64,000 nt of DNA, taken from assembly GCA_964593455.1 (NCBI GenBank), contig CAZQHK010000018.1, forward strand, positions 30,317-94,316. Direction: 5' to 3'. A program made the translations under genes and the position numbers. Source of the DNA: CAZQHK01 sp964593455. GTDB lineage: Bacteria; Muiribacteriota; CAYSPT01. The notes below the pieces were generated by a model. That model did no database searches, was not told the origin of the DNA, and worked only from the letters and a program-made list of their open reading frames with translations. This document shows positions 18,603 to 27,732 of this stretch, in pieces. Each line of letters starts with the position of its first letter. The first letter of the stretch is position 1.

Positions 18603-18632
18603 TTGACACCTGGAATCCGCTCATCTTATAAT
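18603..18632 (+). promoter_or_regulatory. Consensus sigma70-type promoter for the HEAT-PilT operon
   Basis: TTGACA (18603-18608) and TATAAT (18627-18632) are separated by 18 nt. The predicted start near 18639 leaves a leader of about 60 nt before the ATG at 18699. Confidence 0.85.
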
Positions 18633-18698
18633 ACTTCTATCTTTATGCAGGCACGCGAGCATGTAAAAATAGTTTAGCCGAAACGGAGAACTCGAACC

Positions 18699-20672
18699 AT
18701 GACTGATAAACGAACGCTTTCACTCAAGCAGGTCAAGGTATTGATCGAAGGATTTGGAGACGAAAAGTGGGAGACGCGGCGGAGAAACGCTGAAATACTC
18801 ATCAAGATGAGGAGCGCGGTGGTCCCTCTTCTCCTGGAAGCCATGACCGTCGACGATGAAAATATTCGCTACTGGACCATCCACACTCTGGGAGCGATTA
18901 ATGATCCTCAAGGTATTGAGGAACTACTCAAACTGATGAAGACCGGCGACATGAAAACCCGTGCGTTTGCTGCCGGTTCACTGGGAAAAGCCAAGAGACC
19001 CGAAGTGATCCAGCAGCTCATCGAAAGTCTCGAGGATACTTCATGGCAAGTCCAGGAAAGCGCGGCCAAAAGCCTGCAGACACAGGGGAAATCAGCACTT
19101 CCACCTCTGGCGGAAGCCTTGAAACAAGCGTCTGATAATGTCGCCTTCTGGATAGTTAAAATCCTGATGGCTGTGGACATGGACATCTTGAAGAAATTCC
19201 TCAATATCAAGAACAAGACCATACGTCTGCTGGTCACCGAGGCTTTAGGCGATTCCGCCACCAATAAGGCCGTTCTTCTACTGGTTCAATTTTTGAAAGA
19301 CCCGTCATGGCAGGTCCGGCAGAATACCGTCGATTCGCTCATTAAAATAGGAGAAACCGTTTTGGAACCGCTCCTGGTGTTTATAAAAGACCAGGAAGCT
19401 GATCTATATTACTGGGTGGAGAAGGTATTGGACGGCATCGAAGTCCACACTATCGATCCCATCCTGCCTCTCCTCAAGAAAGGCGACCGGGACATGCGCT
19501 TCAACATCGTCGGACTTTTGGGAAAAAGCCTGGACCCCCGAGCCATCGACCAGCTCATAATATCCCTCGGTGACGAGTATTGGTTCGTCGCAAAAAATGC
19601 CGCCAACTCTCTAGTGCAACACGGGGCCACCTGCAAAGGCCGAATAGTCGATCTCTTGAGAGATCAGGATACCACTGACAATGTCCGGTACTGGGCCGGC
19701 AATATACTGGGCCGTATCGGTGAAGAAGCAGTGGAGTTGCTCATCGGTAGCCTGCGTGACCAGGACAAGAACGTCCGCATGCTGGCCGCCAAGGCTCTGG
19801 GAGAAGCACGCTCTGAGCGGGCTATCGAACACCTGATTAACGCTTTAAAAGACAAAGAGTGGCCGATTAGAAATACAGCCGCCAAAGCTTTGGAAAACTA
19901 TGGCCCGCCTATAGTGGAGAAAATCACCCAATACACAATGGATCACAACGATGATATCAGGATTTGGGTTAGACGCCTGATTGGGAAACTGGGCAGTTCT
20001 GTAATTGATAACTTGTTGTTTACGCTGGAAAACGAAAATGACAATACGATCCGGTCTGCGGCTGCTATTTCCCTGGGTATTGTCCGCGATGCCAAGGCCA
20101 TTGATCCCCTGATCAATACGGTACTCAACGATACCGACGACTGGGTAAGGCGGTACGCAGCCGAAGCCCTGGGAGAAATCGGGGAAAAAGAGGTTGCCGG
20201 TCCCCTGGTGGAAACGTTGCTTTCTCCGAATCCAGACCTGGCACTCTATGCCTCCAGGGCTCTGGGCAAACTGGGACCGGACGCGGTGGATTGCCTTCTG
20301 CCGGTGCTGGATTCAAAAAACAAAAATCAACGGTTCCTGGGTATATGCTCCCTGGCGGAGCTCCAGGTAGGCGAAGTTTACGAAGAACTCATCAACCTGA
20401 TGGCGGAAACAGACAGGAAACTTCACGAACGGGTCAAAGAGGCCGCCGTTAACGTGGGTCCGGATCTGATTTCTCACCTGATTAGTGGACTTGGAGCCAG
20501 TGATTGGAATATTCGCAGCAATGCCAGTGATATTCTTCTGGAGATCGGTGAAACAGCGGTTCCGGCCCTGGAACTGGCCCAGAATGATGAGAACAAGGAA
20601 GTCCAGTACTGGGTATCGAAAACGCTTCGCAATATCATAAAGGATTTGAAACACGTGGGAGGCGGCGCATAA
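18699..20672 (+). CDS. Long HEAT-repeat (PBS-lyase-type) scaffold protein
   Basis: The 657-residue protein is built almost entirely of about 20 HEAT-like repeats of roughly 31 residues. Recurring features are IEHLINALKDKEWPIRNTAA, D-x-x-(V/I)-R or W-x-V-R/Q turns, and A-A-x-x-L-G helices. No signal peptide, enzyme motif or membrane segment is visible. Such alpha-solenoids bind other proteins. The stop TAA (20670-20672) overlaps the ATG of the downstream PilT-like gene by 1 nt, so the two are translationally coupled, which suggests this protein interacts with or positions the ATPase (inference). A second HEAT protein lies at 54441-55487. Confidence 0.88.
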   Translation: MTDKRTLSLKQVKVLIEGFGDEKWETRRRNAEILIKMRSAVVPLLLEAMTVDDENIRYWTIHTLGAINDPQGIEELLKLMKTGDMKTRAFAAGSLGKAKRPEVIQQLIESLEDTSWQVQESAAKSLQTQGKSALPPLAEALKQASDNVAFWIVKILMAVDMDILKKFLNIKNKTIRLLVTEALGDSATNKAVLLLVQFLKDPSWQVRQNTVDSLIKIGETVLEPLLVFIKDQEADLYYWVEKVLDGIEVHTIDPILPLLKKGDRDMRFNIVGLLGKSLDPRAIDQLIISLGDEYWFVAKNAANSLVQHGATCKGRIVDLLRDQDTTDNVRYWAGNILGRIGEEAVELLIGSLRDQDKNVRMLAAKALGEARSERAIEHLINALKDKEWPIRNTAAKALENYGPPIVEKITQYTMDHNDDIRIWVRRLIGKLGSSVIDNLLFTLENENDNTIRSAAAISLGIVRDAKAIDPLINTVLNDTDDWVRRYAAEALGEIGEKEVAGPLVETLLSPNPDLALYASRALGKLGPDAVDCLLPVLDSKNKNQRFLGICSLAELQVGEVYEELINLMAETDRKLHERVKEAAVNVGPDLISHLISGLGASDWNIRSNASDILLEIGETAVPALELAQNDENKEVQYWVSKTLRNIIKDLKHVGGGA

Positions 20673-21763
20673 TGGATTTAACCATACTGCTAAAAAAATT
20701 ATTGGAACTGAACGGATCGGACCTGCATCTCAAAGTTGGATCAGCTCCGAAAGCCCGCATTAAAGGAGTATTAGTCAATTTGTCGGATTCTCCCACAACC
20801 GGTGATGATGTCAAGAAAATCATCAATACGATTATGACTCAATCGCAGAAGAAGATGTTCCTTGAATCACGAGACAGCGACTTCCTTCATACGGAATCCG
20901 AACTCGGTTATTTCAGAACGAACGTGTTCCAACAAAGCGGCAAAATTTCCCTGGTCATGAGGCATATTCCGTTCAACATAAAATCTATCGACGATCTTGA
21001 ACTCTCCCCTGTCCTCAAGAAAATGTCGGGGCTTTCCAGGGGGCTGGTACTGGTTACCGGGACCACGGGCAGCGGCAAATCCACTACCCTGGCCGCCATG
21101 ATAGATCATATCAACACGAATTTTTCGAAACACATCATCACTATCGAAGATCCCATCGAATTTGTGCATCAGGACAAACACTGCCTCATCAACCAACGCG
21201 GCGTGGGGCATGATACACCCACGTTTGCCGAAGGACTGCGCCGGGCTCTCAGGCAGGACCCGGATGTCATCCTAATCGGGGAGATGCGTGATTTCGAAAC
21301 GATCAGTGCTGCGATCACCGCCGCTGAGACGGGACACCTGGTATTTTCCACCGTTCACACCACGAACGCGCCGCAGACGGTGGAACGTATCCTCAACACG
21401 TACCCGGGAGATCTTCAAGATCAGATCAGGTTGCAGCTATCACTCACCCTGTCCGGAGTTATCTCGCAGCGCCTTCTTCCCCGGAAAGACGAACCCGGTC
21501 GGGTGGCGGCTCTGGAGATAATGGTGGCCACTCCCACCGTACGGAAGCTCATTCTGGAAGGCGAAACCGGTAAGCTCCGCGACGCCATTGCCGACGGCGG
21601 GACGGAAGGAATGCAGACTTTCAACCAGGTACTTCTAAAACTCTACTTAGACCGGAAAGTAGACCTTCGAGAAGTGGTTAACGCTTCCGACCGTTCGGAC
21701 GAACTGTTATTGAAGATCCGTACCGAAGAAGGTGTCAGTCCGGAACTCATGGAAGCAATGTAG
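20672..21763 (+). CDS. PilT/PilU-family pilus-retraction ATPase, HEAT-coupled copy
   Basis: The 363-residue secretion ATPase has an N-terminal PAS-like region and a RecA-like core. Visible motifs are Walker A GTTGSGKST (130-138), an acidic Asp box (ITIEDPIEFVH), Walker B DVILIGEMRD (198-207) and the His box AETGHLVFSTVHT. Length and motifs match PilT/PilU, the hexamers that depolymerise type IV pili at the inner membrane. The C-terminus ends in EEGVSPELMEAM. It is coupled to the HEAT gene (TAATG) and converges on a second PilT gene only 2 nt away. The two ATPases differ widely, so they are not a recent duplication. Confidence 0.93.
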   Translation: MDLTILLKKLLELNGSDLHLKVGSAPKARIKGVLVNLSDSPTTGDDVKKIINTIMTQSQKKMFLESRDSDFLHTESELGYFRTNVFQQSGKISLVMRHIPFNIKSIDDLELSPVLKKMSGLSRGLVLVTGTTGSGKSTTLAAMIDHINTNFSKHIITIEDPIEFVHQDKHCLINQRGVGHDTPTFAEGLRRALRQDPDVILIGEMRDFETISAAITAAETGHLVFSTVHTTNAPQTVERILNTYPGDLQDQIRLQLSLTLSGVISQRLLPRKDEPGRVAALEIMVATPTVRKLILEGETGKLRDAIADGGTEGMQTFNQVLLKLYLDRKVDLREVVNASDRSDELLLKIRTEEGVSPELMEAM

Positions 21764-21765
21764 CC

Positions 21766-22806
21766 CTACTTGACTTTGGACTGATCGGAAATCTTGGCCA
21801 TCACCGTTTCCCGGCTGATGGCTCCGCGGCGCCAAAGAGCCAGCAGAGCATCGTCCATGCTGAGCATACCCTGCATTCTCCCGGTCTGGATGGCATTGCC
21901 GATCATGTATGTTTTACCTTCCCGGATGAGGTTGCCGATGGCGTGGGTGACCAACATCACTTCCCGGGCGGCCACCCGGCTGAGCGTCCCGACTTTGGGC
22001 AGCAACTGTTGGGATACTACCGCCTTCAACGTCAAAGACAGCTGAATTCTTATCTGTTGCTGTTGGTAGGGCGGAAACACATCGATAACCCGGTCGATGG
22101 TCTGGGCTGCACTCTGCGTATGCAGGGTGGAAAATACCAGGTGCCCGGTCTCCGCCAGGGTCAGAGTGGCTGCAATGGTTTCCAGGTCTCTCATCTCCCC
22201 CACCAGGATTACATCCGGGTCCTGTCTGAGCACGTACTTGAGGGCATTAGCGAACCCGAGAGTGTCTTTCCCAACTTCCCGCTGGTCCATTACACTCTCT
22301 TTATGCGGATGGACGAATTCGATGGGATCCTCGATGGTGATCATATGGCATTTCCGCTCGGAGTTGATCTTGTCGATGAGCGCCGCCAGAGTGGTGGATT
22401 TTCCGCTTCCGGTGGGACCGGTAACCAGAACCAAACCCTGCGGAAAGCTGGTAAAATCCTGGACCACCGTCGGCAGATCGAGATCCCTGATGGAAGGAAT
22501 TTTGGACATGATCGTTCTGAAAGCAGCTCCCACATACCCACGCTGGCGGTATGAGTTGACCCTGAACCGGCCGACGTTCTTGATAGAGATGGAGAGGTCG
22601 AGTTCCTTCTCTTCCTCAAACCTCTGTTTCTGTTCGTCTGTCAGAAGACTGTACACCATTTTCTTACAGAGCTCGGGAGTGAGAATTTCCTCCCCGTACC
22701 GCCTGAGCTCGCCCTGGTACCGAATAACCGGGGCACTGCCCACTGAGAAGATAATATCCGATCCGCCTTCCTTGACCGCCGTCGTCAACAGATCAATGAT
22801 GTCCAA
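21766..22806 (-). CDS. pilT: PilT-family pilus-retraction ATPase, cNMP-coupled copy
   Basis: The 346-residue ATPase begins MDIIDLLTTAVKEGGSD, matching the usual PilT N-terminus. That start is TTG 22804-22806, preceded by GGAGAGGAG; the ATG nine codons upstream reads through the ribosome site. Walker A GPTGSGKST (130-138), the Asp box ITIEDPIEFVH, Walker B DVILVGEMRD and the His box AETGHLVFSTLHT are intact. Predicted role: retraction of type IV pili for twitching or DNA uptake. It lies 46 nt downstream of a cNMP-binding/GAF regulator on the same strand, so retraction may be linked to a second messenger. It converges with the other PilT gene. Confidence 0.93.
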   Translation of the reverse strand: MDIIDLLTTAVKEGGSDIIFSVGSAPVIRYQGELRRYGEEILTPELCKKMVYSLLTDEQKQRFEEEKELDLSISIKNVGRFRVNSYRQRGYVGAAFRTIMSKIPSIRDLDLPTVVQDFTSFPQGLVLVTGPTGSGKSTTLAALIDKINSERKCHMITIEDPIEFVHPHKESVMDQREVGKDTLGFANALKYVLRQDPDVILVGEMRDLETIAATLTLAETGHLVFSTLHTQSAAQTIDRVIDVFPPYQQQQIRIQLSLTLKAVVSQQLLPKVGTLSRVAAREVMLVTHAIGNLIREGKTYMIGNAIQTGRMQGMLSMDDALLALWRRGAISRETVMAKISDQSKVK

Positions 22807-22852
22807 AACAACGTCTCCTCTCCTGCATTCCATACTTCGTGTTTAAGCAATA

Positions 22853-23830
22853 TCAAAGATTTGGAGTGATATAGACCCGGTTATAATCCTGCCGGGCTTT
22901 GTTTTCCATTTTCATCATAGCGTTTTCCACTGCCGGAGCCACCTGGAGCGCCACCCCCGAAAGGAGGTTTCGTTCCGATAACGTAAACGCCGATGCGGTT
23001 GTATCTCCCAGTAGAATGACCCCGACCACCCTGGATGGTTCTGGTTTCAAAGGGACTCCCAGATAAGCTTTGATACCCGCGTTCTGATCGTCGGGACCGA
23101 ACTCCTGCATCATCTCGTTTGGATCGATGTCGTTTCGCACCTGCATGGTGCCCTCCACAAACAGGCGACCGATCAGGCCTTCACCAGGTCTGAAACGAAG
23201 TGCGGAAATCAGTTCCGAGTCCTGGAATCCCAAGGCCCTGACTATTTCGATGCTGCCGGAAAGCTCACTGAAAACAGCGAAAATTCCGGTTTCCGCCGCC
23301 AGGGTCTTTTTTAACCTCACCAGGATTGTTTCAGCCAGTTCTCCCACATCAGTTACCGATCCCACGATCTTGCCGGTATCATAAAGGGTCACCAATTCAC
23401 GGCTGGTCGCCCGGAGCCGGCCCGACAGGATCTTGATGATCGATTGCGACAAGGCGCTGGCCAGATGGAAATCGCTCTCCAACAAGCTGTCGTAGTCGGT
23501 TTTCTTAACCGAGTAGACCGTGCTCCTGGTAAAAGCCAGTACGCTGGCCGACCTCGTCTCGCCGCTGTACAGGGACATTTCCCCGAAAAAATCCCCGGCG
23601 GTAAGTGTGGCCAGCAATTTATCTTTTCCTGACTCGGTATCGATCAGTTTCCTGATCTGTATCTCTCCGCTGGAAATAACATACAGCGTGTCACCGATAT
23701 CTCCCTCGCGGAAAATATGCTGGTCGGGTTCAAAAACTTCTTCTGAAATAACTTGTTTGAGACATTCAAGTTCTTCGTCCGATAGTGTATTGAATAATGC
23801 GACTGTTTTCAATGATTCGATATCCGGCAC
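22853..23830 (-). CDS. Cyclic-nucleotide-binding domain plus GAF domain regulator
   Basis: The 325-residue protein has an N-terminal cNMP-binding domain (about residues 8-125; conserved FREGDIGDTLYVI and GDFFGEMSLYSGETRSASV, where the PBC Glu and Arg contact the phosphate) and a C-terminal GAF domain (about 160-310; PGEGLIGRLFVEG and YLGVPLKPEP). No DNA-binding helix-turn-helix is seen, so it is unlike CRP and probably signals by protein contact. The start is GTG 23828-23830 with a GGTGGTGG ribosome site. A strong promoter lies just upstream, and pilT follows in the same operon, so it may sense a nucleotide or small ligand to adjust pilus retraction (inference). Confidence 0.88.
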   Translation of the reverse strand: MPDIESLKTVALFNTLSDEELECLKQVISEEVFEPDQHIFREGDIGDTLYVISSGEIQIRKLIDTESGKDKLLATLTAGDFFGEMSLYSGETRSASVLAFTRSTVYSVKKTDYDSLLESDFHLASALSQSIIKILSGRLRATSRELVTLYDTGKIVGSVTDVGELAETILVRLKKTLAAETGIFAVFSELSGSIEIVRALGFQDSELISALRFRPGEGLIGRLFVEGTMQVRNDIDPNEMMQEFGPDDQNAGIKAYLGVPLKPEPSRVVGVILLGDTTASAFTLSERNLLSGVALQVAPAVENAMMKMENKARQDYNRVYITPNL

Positions 23831-23853
23831 TCTTAACCACCACCTGAACCAGT

Positions 23854-23882
23854 ATTATAAACGTTGTGTGAAAACCTTTCAA
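23854..23882 (-). promoter_or_regulatory. Sigma70-type promoter for cNMP-GAF/pilT operon
   Basis: Read on the minus strand, TTGAAA (23882-23877) and TATAAT (23859-23854) are separated by 17 nt. It is divergent from the promoter at 23925-23953. Confidence 0.82.
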
Positions 23883-23924
23883 CTTTAATTCGACCTTATT
23901 ATTTGAATAATTGATTAGCGTCTT

Positions 23925-23953
23925 TTGATATTTAAGGCAACTCCTGATACAAT
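23925..23953 (+). promoter_or_regulatory. Sigma70-type promoter for zinc-ribbon gene
   Basis: TTGATA (23925-23930) and TACAAT (23948-23953) are separated by 17 nt. The expected start near 23960 gives a leader of about 40 nt containing GGAGGTG before ATG 23999. Confidence 0.78.
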
Positions 23954-23998
23954 AGCACAGGAAATTCAGTTTAAAAAACGCTTTGGAGGTGAAACCCC

Positions 23999-24814
23999 AT
24001 GTTATGTCCGGTCTGTAAGGATGAATCAATGGCGGAAGAAAGAGTTCTCGGTACGGTGTCAATAGATCGCTGTACCACGTGTGGCGGTATCTGGTTCGAC
24101 AAAGGAGAAATCGGCAACTACCTCCAGTTCAACAAAGATATTCCCGACTTTAAAAAGGTTATCCAGGAAGCAAGGGAATCGTCGAAACAATGCGCCCGCT
24201 GCAGCGTCCCTATGGTAGAAATCAAGTATTCCCCATCTCTCGACATAATGATCGATTACTGTCGCGACTGTGGAGCGGTTTGGCTCGATGGTAACGAACT
24301 CGACCAGCTCGTGGCCGGCTCAGCCGATCCGGGCAGCGTTAAAATGAAGGTCGCTCGGGCAATGTTTGAGCTTCGCAAAAATGCCAACCAACCGACACTG
24401 ACCCTGGCCTGCCCCAATTGCAATACCCAGACTCTGCGCGCGTTTGAGACGTCAGAAGGGGTGACTATCGACATGTGCGATGATTGCAAAGGGATGTGGT
24501 TCGATAAAGGGGAGATAGCCACCACGGTTGAACTCTCTTCCGACATTCCCAACTTCGACCAGGTAATCGCGGGAGCCCGGGGAACCCAGCACAAATGCCC
24601 TCACTGCCGGGAGAATCTGGTTGAATTCAGCTACACACCCGACGGTAAACTCGACATCGATTACTGCCAGGGCTGCGGTGGAATATGGCTCGACAGCAAC
24701 GAGCTGAAGCTCCTCGAGGAGATAGCTCCGACCCTGGAATCAGCCGGTCAACGATTCGGACGCACGCTGCGTGATTTGCATGAACAAGGGTATGTGCTGT
24801 TAGGGATAGGATAA
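23999..24814 (+). CDS. Protein with four TFIIB-type zinc ribbons
   Basis: The 271-residue protein contains four zf-TFIIB ribbons, each with two Cys pairs: C3/C6/C25/C28, C65/C68/C88/C91, C138/C141/C160/C163 and C200/C203/C223/C226. Each second pair sits in a C-x-x-C-x-G/A-x-W-(F/L)-D-x-x-E signature (for example CTTCGGIWFDKGE). Units 1-2 and 3-4 are an internal duplication joined by similar spacers (DIPDFKKVI and DIPNFDQVI). No catalytic domain is visible. Single-ribbon relatives are small proteins of unknown role; nucleic-acid or protein binding is likely. ATG 23999 follows GGAGGTG. It is convergent with mutL. Confidence 0.88.
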   Translation: MLCPVCKDESMAEERVLGTVSIDRCTTCGGIWFDKGEIGNYLQFNKDIPDFKKVIQEARESSKQCARCSVPMVEIKYSPSLDIMIDYCRDCGAVWLDGNELDQLVAGSADPGSVKMKVARAMFELRKNANQPTLTLACPNCNTQTLRAFETSEGVTIDMCDDCKGMWFDKGEIATTVELSSDIPNFDQVIAGARGTQHKCPHCRENLVEFSYTPDGKLDIDYCQGCGGIWLDSNELKLLEEIAPTLESAGQRFGRTLRDLHEQGYVLLGIG

Positions 24815-24850
24815 GTGTAACAAACAGTCTATCCACACATTCTGTGGGTT

Positions 24851-26653
24851 CTACTTCCTGAGAAAATTCTTTTCCAGGAGATGACGAGGTAGTGACACCA
24901 TAGTTGGCCGGCCATGCGGGCAGGTAGCGGGACACTTCGTGGCCAGCAGATCTTCCAACAGTTTTCTCATCTCCTCTATGCTCAGCGAGTCTCCGGCTTT
25001 CACAGACGAACGGCAGGCAGCAGTCGTAATCAGCTTTTCTTTGAGTTCCATAATCGACTTTACATACAGGTTGTGAAGCAGATCGTCGATGACATCATGG
25101 ACATCATCCCTGGCGGTAATCTTACCCAGGAGTACAGGAAGTGACTTAACCAGGTAGCTCTCACCACCGAAATGTTCCAACACAATTCCCAACCGTTCCA
25201 GTTTGAACCGGTGCTTTTGCAGAAGTGGTATGTCCGACCGTTTGATATCGATCACCGCCGGGAACAACAGTCCCTGGGAATCCAGACGGTCCCCGGAATA
25301 CTGATCCATAAGCTGTTCATACCTGATCCGTTCGTGAGCAGCATGCTGGTCAACCAAAATCACTTCATCTCCGGCATCCACCACGATATAGGTGCTGAAT
25401 ACCTGCCCAATCGGCCTGATAGAAGTAATTTCATATGCTTTTTTTGGCGTTTCAGGCACGGTCCTGGAAGTTTGATCCCTCAAGCTCGGTTTTCCAAGGA
25501 TCTTCCGCACATCAAGCAGCTGCTGCTCCTGGTCAACGTTGACGGTTGAAAACAAATCAGGCTGGGGCAGAGTTTGCTCTTTTTTTACTTCAACTCGAAT
25601 TTCCGGCAAATCACTACCGGCCTCCACAGCCTTTGAAGCGGGGCTGGAGTGAAGCGTTTCAGAAATTGCCTGTGTAACCTGGGTACACACCTTATCAGCG
25701 TGAAGGAACCGCACCTCTTGTTTGGTGGGATGCACATTCTGGTTAATAGTGGCCGGATCAAGCTGAAGAAAGAGTACACCGAGCGGATATCTTCCCTTGG
25801 GAAGCAGCGTATGATAAGCTTCCATGACCGCTTTCTGAAGTTCTTTCGATTCGATATATCGGCTGTTGAGAAAAAAGTAAAAATGCTTGAAACCTGACCG
25901 GGTAAGCCCGGGCCGGCTCACGTAGCCGAACAGGTCATACAGTCCCGTTTCCCCCGGCCGGTTCTCAATCAATATCAGGTCCTCCAGTGCTTCCCGGCCA
26001 AACAATCCCATGAGATTCTCCCGAAGGTCGCCGTTACCTGAGGATCTACCCATCTCGCGATTGTTGTGAGAGAAGCTGAAGGAAATTTCCGGGTGAGATA
26101 ATATGTACCGTTGCATAACCAAACCGATTTTTCGTACTTCGACCGGGACTCCTCCCAGATATTCGCGGCGGACCGGTGTATTGAAAAATAAATCTTTCAC
26201 CTCCACTATGGTCCCCCGAGGAGTACCCTGTTCCGTCAGGCGGCGAACTGATCCGCCACGGACCTCTACCATCCACCCGGTGTCCGACTCCTCGGTGCGG
26301 GAAATGATTCGCAGTTTGGAAACAGCGGCGATAGACGGAACCGCTTCCCCCCTGAATCCCAGGGTTGAAATACTCTGGAGATCGTCGGCACTGGAAATCT
26401 TGCTGGTGGAATGTCGTTCCAGGGCCAGGAGGAGATCATCCTTAGCCATACCGCTGCCATCATCAGTAACACGGATAAGTTTTAAACCGCCGCCCTTTAA
26501 ATCGACAGAGATCCTTCCGGCACCGGCATCGATGGCATTTTCCACCAGTTCCTTAATTACCGAGGCAGGTGTCTCTACTACCTCGCCGGCAGCGATCTTG
26601 TTGACCACCGATTCAGAAAGCACCCTGATACGAGGAGTCACTCTGTCCATCAT
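24851..26653 (-). CDS. mutL: DNA mismatch repair endonuclease MutL
   Basis: The 600-residue protein couples mismatch recognition by MutS to strand incision. The GHKL ATPase motifs are present: ENAIDAG (38-44), DDGSGM (64-69) and TLGFRGEA (97-104). The C-terminal dimerisation domain carries the endonuclease signature DQHA-x2-E-x4-E (435-446), plus the ACR and CPHGRP motifs, so this is the nicking type of MutL used by bacteria without MutH. It is last in a minus-strand operon with tsaE, tsaB, ogt and tsaD. The start is ATG 26651-26653 (a second Met follows at once), with only a weak ribosome site. No mutS is in the window. Confidence 0.96.
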   Translation of the reverse strand: MMDRVTPRIRVLSESVVNKIAAGEVVETPASVIKELVENAIDAGAGRISVDLKGGGLKLIRVTDDGSGMAKDDLLLALERHSTSKISSADDLQSISTLGFRGEAVPSIAAVSKLRIISRTEESDTGWMVEVRGGSVRRLTEQGTPRGTIVEVKDLFFNTPVRREYLGGVPVEVRKIGLVMQRYILSHPEISFSFSHNNREMGRSSGNGDLRENLMGLFGREALEDLILIENRPGETGLYDLFGYVSRPGLTRSGFKHFYFFLNSRYIESKELQKAVMEAYHTLLPKGRYPLGVLFLQLDPATINQNVHPTKQEVRFLHADKVCTQVTQAISETLHSSPASKAVEAGSDLPEIRVEVKKEQTLPQPDLFSTVNVDQEQQLLDVRKILGKPSLRDQTSRTVPETPKKAYEITSIRPIGQVFSTYIVVDAGDEVILVDQHAAHERIRYEQLMDQYSGDRLDSQGLLFPAVIDIKRSDIPLLQKHRFKLERLGIVLEHFGGESYLVKSLPVLLGKITARDDVHDVIDDLLHNLYVKSIMELKEKLITTAACRSSVKAGDSLSIEEMRKLLEDLLATKCPATCPHGRPTMVSLPRHLLEKNFLRK

Positions 26654-26682
26654 TTTACAATCTCAATCTTTCTTTTTCCTGA

Positions 26683-27732
26683 TTAATAAGCGAAGTCCGC
26701 CAGTGACGCACCCGGTTTGGCATCAATCTCAAAGGCTGATGACGGCCCCCGGTTATTTTTTAGCAATGTGGCTGCCAGAGCGGCAACCATCGCTCCATTA
26801 TCCGTGCAAAGACGTTTATCCGGAAACCACACTTCGATTCCTCTGGCCACAGCTGCCGAGTTCATAGCGGAACGCAGTTTTTCATTAGCGGCCACCCCGC
26901 CTGAAACCACTACTGTATTAAACCCTGTTTTTTCCACCGCCGCAAGAGTTTTAGTAATCAGCACATCTACCACCGCCTGTTGCAGGCCGGCGGCCACATC
27001 CGAAACAGACAGACTGTTACCGGCGGACTTCTGTTCCAAGACATATCGTGCCACTGCCGTTTTCAGGCCGCTGAAACTGAAATCAAGCCCTTTTCTCAGC
27101 ATTGGTCTCGGAAACTTAATTGTTTCTTCAGAACCCGTTTGAGCAGCCCGTTCGATGAGAGGGCCACCCGGATATCCCAAATCAAGCAGCCTGGCCACCT
27201 TGTCAAAGACTTCCCCGCAGGCATCATCCCTGGTAGCTCCCAAGAGCCGGCAGGAAAAGTGGTCATTAAAAGCCGCCAGCATGGTATGTCCTCCGGAAAC
27301 CAGGAGCCCCACAAACGGGAACCGGGACAGATTCTCAGCGCACTCTCCCTTTTTGGGGTCGGAGTCGCGAAGGAAAGCTCCGTAGAAATGAGCACAGTGA
27401 TGATTGACCGGAACCAGTGGGATATCCAGAGACCAGGCAATGGCCCGGGCAAAAGACAGTCCAACCAGAAGAGAGCCCAGGAGACCGGGGCCATAAGTAA
27501 CGCCAACCGCGTTCAAATCTCCCAGGTTCAAACCGGCCTGTTCAAGCGCCGATTGGAACACCGAAGAGATAACTTCGAGATGGCGACGTGAGGCCACTTC
27601 TGGAACGACGCCGCCAAAGGGGGCATGGAAACTGTCCTGTGACGACACGACATTGGACAGTATCAGCTCTCCGTCACGTATGGCGGCCACAGCGGTATCA
27701 TCACACGATGTATCGATTCCCATGACAATCAC
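26683..27732 (-). CDS. tsaD: tRNA N6-adenosine threonylcarbamoyltransferase TsaD
   Basis: TsaD transfers the threonylcarbamoyl group onto A37 of ANN-decoding tRNAs, working with TsaB and TsaE. The 349-residue sequence starts near MGIDTSCDDTAVA. It has the metal-binding HHCAH motif (H111, H115), an ASKH-type ATP site (GVTYGPGLLGSLLVG) and the late Asp in TDNGAMVAAL. GTG 27730-27732 overlaps the ogt stop as GTGA, a typical coupling arrangement; ATG at 27723 is the alternative start. All three tsa genes are in this operon, with tsaC presumably elsewhere. Confidence 0.96.
   Translation of the reverse strand: MIVMGIDTSCDDTAVAAIRDGELILSNVVSSQDSFHAPFGGVVPEVASRRHLEVISSVFQSALEQAGLNLGDLNAVGVTYGPGLLGSLLVGLSFARAIAWSLDIPLVPVNHHCAHFYGAFLRDSDPKKGECAENLSRFPFVGLLVSGGHTMLAAFNDHFSCRLLGATRDDACGEVFDKVARLLDLGYPGGPLIERAAQTGSEETIKFPRPMLRKGLDFSFSGLKTAVARYVLEQKSAGNSLSVSDVAAGLQQAVVDVLITKTLAAVEKTGFNTVVVSGGVAANEKLRSAMNSAAVARGIEVWFPDKRLCTDNGAMVAALAATLLKNNRGPSSAFEIDAKPGASLADFAY

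Noticed and set aside
24815..24850. Small hairpin CCACA-CATTC-TGTGG between convergent genes as a terminator
   Set aside because: Five base pairs and no T run on either side; too weak to call.
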